5,649 bases of DNA from Oscillospiraceae bacterium (lineage in GTDB: Bacteria; Bacillota; Clostridia; Oscillospirales; Ruminococcaceae), in contig JAGPHI010000083.1 of NCBI GenBank assembly GCA_018055565.1, positions 1 through 5,649 of the forward strand. The letters are read 5' to 3'. This document shows, piece by piece, positions 1 through 4,648 of the stretch; position 1 is the first letter of the stretch; every line of letters begins with the position of its first letter. A program made the position numbers and the translations under genes. The notes beneath the pieces were generated by a model. The model was not told the DNA's origin. It searched no databases and saw nothing but the letters and a program-made list of their open reading frames with translations.

Positions 1-504
1 GCAAAATGCATCCACCCAAAAAGAGGTGAAAACAGTTCCGCGCGCGGCCTGTATGCGCGAAAGGCATTGCGCAATTGTGCAGCTGCGCGATAAAAGCTCC
101 AGCCGATCGCATAGACAAATAAGGCCAGCTAAATGGTCCTGCGGCAGCACTTTTCCAATTTTGCTATACTCGGTGGCGGGCAAATGATGATATAAAACAC
201 TGTCGGTTTTGTCCGACAATGATGAAAATGCTTTTAAAAAAAGCGCCCCGTATAACGCATGCTCCATACAGTTATGCGATTCAAAAGACAGCAAATTGGT
301 GATGTCGGAGGTTTTATACGCGCCAATATCATGCACAAGCGCTAAAACAGATGCGTCCTGCACTTCGCGTGCAGAAAATTGCCACGGGCGTGCCGCAAGC
401 ACCTCGTGCACCAAAAAGCTAACGCGCTTTCCGTGCCCCGCCATGCGCATATCCACGTGGTTAAGCGTGCGTTCAATAATTGTAAGTATATTGCTACTGT
501 TCAT
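1..504 (-). CDS. HD-domain (HD-GYP-like) phosphohydrolase, partial, C-terminus beyond window
   Basis: This reading frame stays open from ATG at 504 to the left window edge (168 codons), so the C-terminus is missing. Metal-ligand type residues are arranged as in HD and HD-GYP domains: H24 in GHGKRV, the HD pair H58-D59 in LVHDIGAYK, H82 in MEHALYGA, H106-H107 in LYHHLPATEY, and D133 in CDRLELL. HD-GYP proteins usually hydrolyse cyclic di-GMP. Here the diagnostic GYP stretch after the HH pair is replaced by LPATEYSKIG, so the substrate cannot be assigned. No signal peptide or membrane segment is visible, so it is probably cytosolic. The ATG is chosen because an in-frame TGA lies six codons upstream and the protein then begins right before the HD helices. 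No strong ribosome binding site is seen. A terminator upstream suggests separate transcription from the neighbouring minus-strand gene. The HD call is firm; the function is open. Confidence 0.8.
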   Translation of the reverse strand, partial: MNSSNILTIIERTLNHVDMRMAGHGKRVSFLVHEVLAARPWQFSAREVQDASVLALVHDIGAYKTSDITNLLSFESHNCMEHALYGALFLKAFSSLSDKTDSVLYHHLPATEYSKIGKVLPQDHLAGLICLCDRLELLSRSCTIAQCLSRIQAARGTVFTSFWVDAFC

Positions 505-509
505 CAGTT

Positions 510-572
510 TCAATGCAAATCAATCCATTCTGCCGCCAAAGCTGCTGTGCCCCACGGCTGTAAGAATTCCAT
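510..572 (-). CDS. possible 20-codon leader mini-ORF upstream of the HD-domain gene
   Basis: An ATG-to-TGA frame of 20 codons (begins MEFLQPWG, ends EWIDLH) lies in the presumed 5' leader of the HD-domain gene, in a different frame. Its stop ends five bases before that gene's ATG, a spacing that would allow translational coupling. Base composition is more GC-rich than the flanking intergenic DNA, and the codons resemble those of neighbouring genes. There is no clear Shine-Dalgarno sequence and no recognisable product. It could equally be a remnant of a longer coding sequence or chance. Confidence 0.2.
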   Translation of the reverse strand: MEFLQPWGTAALAAEWIDLH

Positions 573-619
573 GCGCTCGCCCAAAGCAGAAACGCATTTA
601 CATGAATTTTGCCATTGCT

Positions 620-648
620 ATTGTAACATAACAGTATACGAATTTACA
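620..648 (-). promoter_or_regulatory. candidate extended -10 promoter for the HD-domain gene
   Basis: On the minus strand TGTAAA (648-643) is followed after 17 bases by TACAAT (625-620), which is preceded by TGT, giving an extended -10 element. Transcription would start near 613 and leave a leader of about 108 nt. An alternative pair is TTGTCA (663-658) with TATACT (638-633), but its 19-base spacing is less favourable. Confidence 0.4.
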
Positions 649-688
649 GCTTTTTTGTGACAAAAATGCATTTTTATGCGTTTTGCAG

Positions 689-738
689 GAAAAAAAGATG
701 CATCCCTTACACAAAATCGTTTTGCGCAAGGGATGCAT
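689..738 (-). terminator. Rho-independent terminator of the 193-aa protein gene
   Basis: A 19-bp stem (698-716 with 720-738) closes on a 3-base loop and is followed on the minus strand by C and seven T (697-690). Two pairs (709/727 and 711/725) are G:U only in the minus-strand RNA and A/C mismatches in the plus-strand RNA. This fixes the direction. It lies 15 bases past the stop codon at 754. Confidence 0.9.
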
Positions 739-753
739 ATTATAAAAAGCGGG

Positions 754-1335
754 TTATTTTGCCGATTCTAGTTCCTTTTTCCAAGCGTCAAAGCCTTCCA
801 TTACCTTATCATAGGTCTTGCCCGATATTTCGGGTAGCTTGTCGCCCCATGCCTTTTCGGCTTCATCGAAGCCCTTTTTCACGGCGTTCTTTAGTGTGTC
901 GAATTTGGATGCATCCCCGCCCGAAAGCGCTTTTGCCATATCTAAAATGCGTGTGGATACCGCATCCACCGACCATTCGCCGCCCTCGGCAATGGCGGCC
1001 TGTGCTTTAGTGCGGTCCGCTTCGCTCACTTTAATATTGGCAAAGGTGGCTTTGTTAAAATGATTTACCTGCGTGCCCAACATGTCGCCAAGCATTTTGT
1101 TAAATTCGGAAAGACGCGCTTCATTAATTGCGCGAAGCTCATCCAAATTCAATTTTTCGGGCTTTGTGTAAATGCCTGCGTTTTCACCGCTGCCACCTTT
1201 TACAAAGGTGTCGGTTTTTTTGGTGGTGGTAGCAGCCTTGTCTGCAATCTTTTGCTGTGCCGCTGCATCCACAGCTGTGGCACGCGCCGTTTTTGCGTCA
1301 AACAGCGATGCGTTTGTTTTGATAGGCTCTATCAT
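754..1335 (-). CDS. conserved-type hypothetical protein, 193 aa, disordered N-terminus and helical C-terminus
   Basis: I do not recognise a named function. The first ~45 residues are rich in Ala, Thr and Lys and probably disordered, leading into GIYTKPEKLNLDEL (54-67). Residues ~62-88 look helical. The C-terminal ~75 residues form an amphipathic helical region whose most distinctive parts are the tract around W121 to G140 (EWSVDAVSTR, then ILDMAKALSGGD), KKGFDEAEKAWG (153-164) and the end LPEISGKTYDKVMEGFDAW. My recollection is that similar C-termini occur in uncharacterised clostridial proteins; that is memory, not a search. There is no signal peptide, membrane helix or cysteine, so it is likely a soluble protein. 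The start is supported by a strong AAAGGAGG ribosome binding site 10 bases upstream. It is monocistronic, with its own promoter and terminator. A possible sigma-28 type promoter would suggest a motility-linked role, but that is only inference. Confidence 0.85.
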   Translation of the reverse strand: MIEPIKTNASLFDAKTARATAVDAAAQQKIADKAATTTKKTDTFVKGGSGENAGIYTKPEKLNLDELRAINEARLSEFNKMLGDMLGTQVNHFNKATFANIKVSEADRTKAQAAIAEGGEWSVDAVSTRILDMAKALSGGDASKFDTLKNAVKKGFDEAEKAWGDKLPEISGKTYDKVMEGFDAWKKELESAK

Positions 1336-1345
1336 TGTGTGTAAT

Positions 1346-1353
1346 CCTCCTTT
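1346..1353 (-). promoter_or_regulatory. ribosome binding site for the 193-aa protein
   Basis: On the minus strand AAAGGAGG precedes the ATG at 1335 by 10 bases. It is a near-perfect Shine-Dalgarno sequence and fixes the start codon. Confidence 0.85.
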
Positions 1354-1378
1354 TTTATAATAAACTCGCTTAACAGTA

Positions 1379-1405
1379 TATTCGGCAGAAATTGTTGGGA
1401 ATTAA
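1379..1405 (-). promoter_or_regulatory. candidate sigma-28 (SigD/FliA-type) promoter of the 193-aa protein gene
   Basis: On the minus strand TTAA (1405-1402) is separated by 15 bases from GCCGAATA (1386-1379). The Gram-positive motility sigma factor consensus is TAAA-N15-GCCGATAA, so the -10 matches at six of eight positions and the spacing is exact. A sigma-A reading is possible from TATACT (1380-1375), but no good -35 box lies at 16-18 bases; TTAATT sits at 19. It is located 44 bases upstream of the start codon. Confidence 0.35.
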
Positions 1406-1465
1406 GGCAAAATGCAGTTTATTTCCAAATATTTGTAAGGCGCAAAAACAATGTATAAACGGACA

Positions 1466-1514
1466 GCCAAAAGGAAAGCCCATATCTTGCACAAAATGTG
1501 CAAGATATGGGCTT
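1466..1514 (-). terminator. Rho-independent terminator of htpG
   Basis: A perfect 18-bp inverted repeat (1476-1493 and 1497-1514) has a 3-base loop. In the minus-strand direction it is followed by TTCCTTTTGG, an interrupted T-rich tract. It lies about 50 bases past the htpG stop. The plus-strand side has only a weak T tract, so minus is the likely direction. Confidence 0.8.
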
Positions 1515-1522
1515 GTGTTTCA

Positions 1523-1564
1523 TAGCTTGGGTTTCAAAGCTTAGGGTTTATAACTTAGGGTTTA
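1523..1564 (-). repeat. three imperfect ~15-bp direct repeats at the htpG stop codon
   Basis: The core AGCTTAGGGTTT (plus-strand reading) occurs three times with small changes: 1524-1534 (one A missing), 1538-1549 and 1553-1563 (lacking the G). The GGGTTT starts at 1529, 1544 and 1558, a period of 14-15 bases. The last copy covers the htpG stop codon, so in the transcript the 3' end reads as repeated AAACCC(T)AAG units before the terminator stem. Confidence 0.6.
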
Positions 1565-3448
1565 TTCGGTCATCAAGGCGCAAACGGCGTTGGCATAAGC
1601 CACGGGATCCTCTACGGGCATGCCCTCAATTAACAGCGCTTGATTAAACAAAAGCTGTGCATATGCCTCGATTTTTGCGGTATTGCCATCGGCAAACAAT
1701 GTTTGCAGCTTTGCAAAAACAGGATGTGTTGCGTTAATTTCAAGCACTTTTTCGCTTTTAACCTTTTCTTCGGTGGGCATGCTGTTGAGCACCTTTTCCA
1801 TCTCGATGGAAAGCGCGCCGGCGCTTGTAAGGCAAACGGGATGGCTAACAAGGCGTTCCGAAACGCGCACCTCGCTTACCTTATCGCCCAAAGCCTCTTT
1901 CATTGCAGCAAACAAATCCTTGCTTTCTTCGTTTTTGGCTTTGATTTCCTCTTTTTCCGCCTCGGTTTCAAGGCCGAGGTCGCCAGAAGAGATATTGCGA
2001 AATTCTTTTTTGTCATACTCACGCAGGATTTGCAGCACAAATTCGTCCACATCGTCTGTGAGATACAAAATATCAAAGCCCTTTGCTAAAATGCGCTCTG
2101 CCTGCGGCAGTTTCGCAAGACGTTCGGCGTTGTCGCCTGCGGCATAATAAATATATTTTTGTTCTTCGGGCATTTTGGCGATATATTCTTTAAACGTAAC
2201 AAGCTGATTTTCTTTGCCACTCTTGAACAAAAGTAAATCTTGCAAAAGGTCTTTATTGGTGCCGTAGCCTGTATAGCAGCCAACCTTTAGCTGTAAACCA
2301 AAATTTTTGAAAAACGCATCATACGCTTCGCGCTCGTTTGTTAGCATGGCGGTAAGCTCTGCTTTGATTTTCTTTTCAAGCGAAGCGCGTATCACGCGCA
2401 GCTGGCTGTCATGTTGCAGCATCTCGCGGCTGATATTCAGCGAAAGGTCCTGGCTGTCCACAAGGCCCTTGATAAAGCTGAAATAATCCGGCAGCAAATC
2501 GGCACATTTATCCATGATTAACACGCCGCTGGCGTATAACTGCAAGCCTTTTTCATATTCCTTGCTATAATAATTGTATGGTGCGCGCGCGGGAATGAAT
2601 AAAAGCGAGCTATAGGTGGCCGCGCCCTCGGTTTTGCTTTGGATAACACGCGCGGGGTCCTCGTAATCCATGAATTTTTCTTTATAGAAAGCGTTGTATT
2701 CTTCGGGCTTTACGCTCTTTTTAGCCTTATGCCAAAGGGGTACCATGCTGTTTAACGTTTCGTCCTCTTGCACGGTTTCGTATTCGTTTTCAGTGCCTTC
2801 TTTCAAATGCGAATGCTCGCGCAGCATTTTAATGGGATAGCGGATATAATCCGAATATTTTTTCACGATGCCTGTAAGGCGATATTCCTCTAAAAATTCG
2901 TCGTATTTGTCATCGCCGTTATTTTCTTTTACCACTAAAATAACATCGGTGCCGGCTTTTTCTTTTTCGCAAGGCGTAATGGTGTAGCCGTCGGCGCCCT
3001 TCGATTCCCATTTCCATGCCTCGCTCTCGCCAAACGCGCGGCTGATAACCGTGACATCGCTTGCCACCATAAAGGCCGAATAAAAGCCTACGCCAAATTG
3101 GCCGATGATATCAATTTTGCTGTTGCCGCCGTTTTCTTGCTTAAAATCAAGGCTGCCGCTTTTTGCAATCGTGCCCAAGTTTTTCTCAAGCTCGTCTTTG
3201 GTCATGCCGATGCCGTTATCCGAAAGGGTAATCACGCGATTGGCTTTGTCTACCGTAAGCCGAATTGCAAAATCGCCTTTTTTTAATGCGACGCTGTCGT
3301 CTGTGAGAGAGCGAAAATACAACTTATCAATTGCATCGCTTGCATTGCTGATAAGCTCACGCAAAAAAATCTCTTTGTGTGTGTAAATAGAGTTAATCAT
3401 TAAATCAAGAAGTCTTTTTGACTCCGCTTTAAATTGTTTGACCGCCAT
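1562..3448 (-). CDS. htpG: molecular chaperone HtpG (Hsp90 family), 628 aa
   Basis: Cytosolic ATP-dependent Hsp90-type chaperone that acts as a homodimer in protein remodelling. It is full length (bacterial members are about 620-630 aa). The N-terminal GHKL ATPase domain begins MAVKQFKAESKRLLDL and carries E31 and N35 in FLRELISNASDA, D77-N78-G79 in LSDNGIGMTKDEL, and the glycine-rich lid G116-x2-G119-x-G121 in IIGQFGVGFYSAF. The middle domain includes LYASGVLIMDKCADLLPDYF (~304-323) and the catalytic-loop stretch LNISREMLQHD with R341. The acidic/lysine-rich tract at about 500-520 leads into the C-terminal dimerisation domain, ending ALMTE. I chose ATG 3448 because GGAGG sits 8 bases upstream. 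The in-frame TTG at 3463 would place that ribosome binding site inside the gene. It is transcribed alone from a CIRCE-controlled sigma-A promoter and ends in a strong terminator, so heat-shock induction through HrcA is expected. Confidence 0.98.
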   Translation of the reverse strand: MAVKQFKAESKRLLDLMINSIYTHKEIFLRELISNASDAIDKLYFRSLTDDSVALKKGDFAIRLTVDKANRVITLSDNGIGMTKDELEKNLGTIAKSGSLDFKQENGGNSKIDIIGQFGVGFYSAFMVASDVTVISRAFGESEAWKWESKGADGYTITPCEKEKAGTDVILVVKENNGDDKYDEFLEEYRLTGIVKKYSDYIRYPIKMLREHSHLKEGTENEYETVQEDETLNSMVPLWHKAKKSVKPEEYNAFYKEKFMDYEDPARVIQSKTEGAATYSSLLFIPARAPYNYYSKEYEKGLQLYASGVLIMDKCADLLPDYFSFIKGLVDSQDLSLNISREMLQHDSQLRVIRASLEKKIKAELTAMLTNEREAYDAFFKNFGLQLKVGCYTGYGTNKDLLQDLLLFKSGKENQLVTFKEYIAKMPEEQKYIYYAAGDNAERLAKLPQAERILAKGFDILYLTDDVDEFVLQILREYDKKEFRNISSGDLGLETEAEKEEIKAKNEESKDLFAAMKEALGDKVSEVRVSERLVSHPVCLTSAGALSIEMEKVLNSMPTEEKVKSEKVLEINATHPVFAKLQTLFADGNTAKIEAYAQLLFNQALLIEGMPVEDPVAYANAVCALMTE

Positions 3449-3456
3449 TGTAATAG

Positions 3457-3461
3457 CCTCC
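3457..3461 (-). promoter_or_regulatory. htpG ribosome binding site
   Basis: GGAGG on the minus strand lies 8 bases before ATG 3448. It decides between this ATG and the in-frame TTG at 3463. Confidence 0.85.
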
Positions 3462-3472
3462 AAAATATTAAA

Positions 3473-3499
3473 TTAGCACTCTTATCAACAGACTGCTAA
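3473..3499 (-). promoter_or_regulatory. CIRCE operator (HrcA binding site) of htpG
   Basis: On the plus strand the site reads TTAGCACTC, nine bases, GACTGCTAA. The CIRCE consensus is TTAGCACTC-N9-GAGTGCTAA, so 17 of 18 arm positions match and the spacer length is exact. The single mismatch (C for G at 3493) is in the arm nearer the promoter. The operator starts four bases past the -10 box, over the expected transcription start, and ends before the ribosome binding site. This is the usual place for HrcA repression. Confidence 0.93.
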
Positions 3500-3502
3500 T
3501 TT

Positions 3503-3531
3503 AATATACACCTATCCTTTAAAAAGTTCAA
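3503..3531 (-). promoter_or_regulatory. sigma-A promoter of htpG
   Basis: On the minus strand TTGAAC (3531-3526) is followed by 17 bases and TATATT (3508-3503). Both boxes are close to consensus with ideal spacing. The start of transcription would fall at about 3496, inside the CIRCE element. Confidence 0.85.
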
Positions 3532-3542
3532 TACTTTTTAAA
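3518..3542. repeat. perfect 10-bp AT-rich inverted repeat over the htpG -35 box
   Basis: TTTAAAAAGT (3518-3527) and ACTTTTTAAA (3533-3542) are perfect inverted copies separated by five bases. The element covers the -35 hexamer of the htpG promoter and continues into further A/T runs upstream. It could be a second operator, an UP-element-like A/T tract or composition-driven chance. Confidence 0.5.
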
Positions 3543-3612
3543 AAAGTTTAAAATCAGTTCATAAATTTTCCGCTTCAGATAAAGCAGTGTACGCCTGTTT
3601 TGCAAGAAGGGC

Positions 3613-3641
3613 TTTTTTATTTCTAAAAAGTGTGGTAAACT
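3613..3641 (+). promoter_or_regulatory. candidate extended -10 promoter of the zinc-ribbon protein gene
   Basis: TGG followed by TAAACT (3636-3641) forms an extended -10 element. The 17-base-spaced -35 region is a poor TTTTTT (3613-3618), which extended -10 promoters tolerate. Transcription would start near 3648, about 55 bases before the start codon. An alternative -10, GATAAT at 3652-3657, lacks a -35 partner. Confidence 0.45.
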
Positions 3642-3683
3642 AATACATTGAGATAATGCAGTCTTAAAGCATTTTACTTTCAC

Positions 3684-3690
3684 AAGGAAG
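3684..3690 (+). promoter_or_regulatory. ribosome binding site of the zinc-ribbon protein gene, long spacing
   Basis: AAGGAAG precedes ATG 3703 by 12 bases, longer than usual. A small dyad, ATGAT-ACC-ATCAT (3692-3704), fills the gap and reaches into the start codon. It may shorten the effective distance or modulate initiation; its stability would be low. Confidence 0.5.
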
Positions 3691-3702
3691 GATGATACCA
3701 TC

Positions 3703-4578
3703 ATGGCAAAACGTAACGCATATACTTCGCTTGCACATTCGCGGGCGAACTATTATATTAAAGGCTCTCCGGTACAGTTTGTGCAAGTGGAGCTGCTGCG
3801 CGAGGAAAGCAGCGGCGACATCTTGGTAACGCTTACCTTTAAAAATTTATACCAGCGCCTATTAACGGGCTGCAAGATACATTTTACCTGCAAAAATGCG
3901 CTGGGCGCATTGATTGCGGAAGAGGATTTCAGCTATGAGGACTTGGCGGTCCTTGAGGGCGAGCTGTTTGGCAATAATGACGCAGTGTTTATTTCGGCTC
4001 AGCCCATTGCCAGCGTTGAGGTGGATTTAGTGGGCGTTTGCTTTGAAAGCGGGCGCTGGCATGATATGACCGTATACGAAAAAGTGCGCCTTGCGCCGCT
4101 GCGTCCGCTGGCCGAAGAAGCCCGCGCGGTGCTGCACCGCACGCTTGGTGCTGCGGATTTGCAATATCGCCCGGCGCAGTCTGAAGAGGGCTGGCAATGC
4201 ACCTGCGGCGCATTTAATTATAACGCGGGCAAAAGCATAGCTGTGTGCAGCGAATGCGGCATGGATAAAACCATGCTGTTTAGCGCAATGCGCGATTTAG
4301 AAAGCCCCCGCGGCGAGGGCACACGTGTGTTTTCCGCGGTTTCGCCCGATGCGGTGCGCCGTGGTGGCAGTGCCGCCAGCGAAACGCGCGCGTTCACACC
4401 GCCCACCTCTGTGCAGCAAAAGGCTGCGGCAGTGCAGCGCACATCGGCGCGCGGCGGGTATTCTATTATGAGCGATAAAACCGCCGATTTTATTGTAAAA
4501 TTTGTTCCGTTTATTGCGCTTGGCGCTTCCAGCATCTATGTGATTGGCGCACTTTTAATGAAAAGCCTGTTTTTTTAA
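3703..4578 (+). CDS. uncharacterised zinc-ribbon protein with one C-terminal membrane helix, 291 aa
   Basis: I do not recognise this protein. Residues ~20-130 alternate short hydrophobic strands (VQFVQVELL, ILVTLTFKNL, ASVEVDLVGVCF) and probably form a beta-sandwich-like domain. Residues 164-188 make a compact zinc ribbon with C166-x-C168-G and C182-x2-C185-G, preceded by Trp. Residues ~195-255 are a low-complexity Ser/Ala/Arg/Pro linker. Residues ~263-290 form a single hydrophobic helix that ends at the C-terminus. There is no N-terminal signal peptide, so the layout fits a tail-anchored protein with the zinc ribbon in the cytosol; topology is inference. A role in binding nucleic acid or protein at the membrane is conceivable but unproven. 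It is divergent to htpG, and the downstream gene has its own promoter. A weak hairpin overlapping the last codons (CTTTT/AAAAG at 4552-4565) is followed by seven T (4570-4576) and may help termination. Confidence 0.85.
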   Translation: MAKRNAYTSLAHSRANYYIKGSPVQFVQVELLREESSGDILVTLTFKNLYQRLLTGCKIHFTCKNALGALIAEEDFSYEDLAVLEGELFGNNDAVFISAQPIASVEVDLVGVCFESGRWHDMTVYEKVRLAPLRPLAEEARAVLHRTLGAADLQYRPAQSEEGWQCTCGAFNYNAGKSIAVCSECGMDKTMLFSAMRDLESPRGEGTRVFSAVSPDAVRRGGSAASETRAFTPPTSVQQKAAAVQRTSARGGYSIMSDKTADFIVKFVPFIALGASSIYVIGALLMKSLFF

Positions 4579-4580
4579 AT

Positions 4581-4610
4581 TTGCACCGCTTCTTATCAGT
4601 TCATTATGAT
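4581..4610 (+). promoter_or_regulatory. sigma-A promoter of the GyrB-like gene
   Basis: TTGCAC (4581-4586) is followed by 18 bases and TATGAT (4605-4610). Transcription would start near 4617. A 6-bp dyad (TTATCA 4593-4598, TGATAA 4607-4612) overlaps the spacer and -10 box and might be an operator; no known regulator motif is recognised. Confidence 0.55.
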
Positions 4611-4648
4611 AAACTCAAACATATCCCCAGAAAGGAACACAGAAACCT

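Noticed and set aside
209..660. Plus-strand open frames of 140 and 93 codons opposite the HD-domain gene
   Set aside because: Their products are Cys/Ser/His-rich and look like no protein family, and they lie opposite a convincing HD-domain frame. No ribosome binding site supports them.
657..1360. Plus-strand open frames opposite the 193-aa gene
   Set aside because: The minus-strand gene has a strong ribosome binding site, sensible composition and a terminator on its own strand; the others are shadows.
1529..1563. Telomere-like TTTAGGG/CCCTAAA units
   Set aside because: There are only two imperfectly spaced occurrences in a bacterial 3' flank; the resemblance to plant telomere repeats is coincidence.
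1640..2147. Plus-strand open frames of ~150 codons within htpG
   Set aside because: They are antisense to the well-conserved HtpG C-terminal region, and their products are low-complexity Ser/Phe/Cys-rich sequence.
3449..3463. TTG start at 3463 giving a 633-aa HtpG
   Set aside because: The GGAGG ribosome binding site lies just downstream of it and serves the ATG at 3448; the family starts at the MAVKQF equivalent.
3592..3618. Possible terminator before the zinc-ribbon gene (GCCTG... GGGC then TTTTTT)
   Set aside because: The stem has about four pairs with interruptions, too weak, and no gene on the plus strand upstream needs it.
4552..4576. Terminator overlapping the end of the zinc-ribbon gene
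   Set aside because: A five-pair A/T-rich stem with a T tract is present, but it is weak and its T tract also encodes the final Phe codons. It is mentioned with the gene rather than listed.
3553..4604. Shared 10-mer ATCAGTTCAT in both plus-strand intergenic regions (3553-3562 and 4595-4604)
   Set aside because: Repeats of this length are expected by chance several times in a window this size, and the positions relative to the promoters differ.
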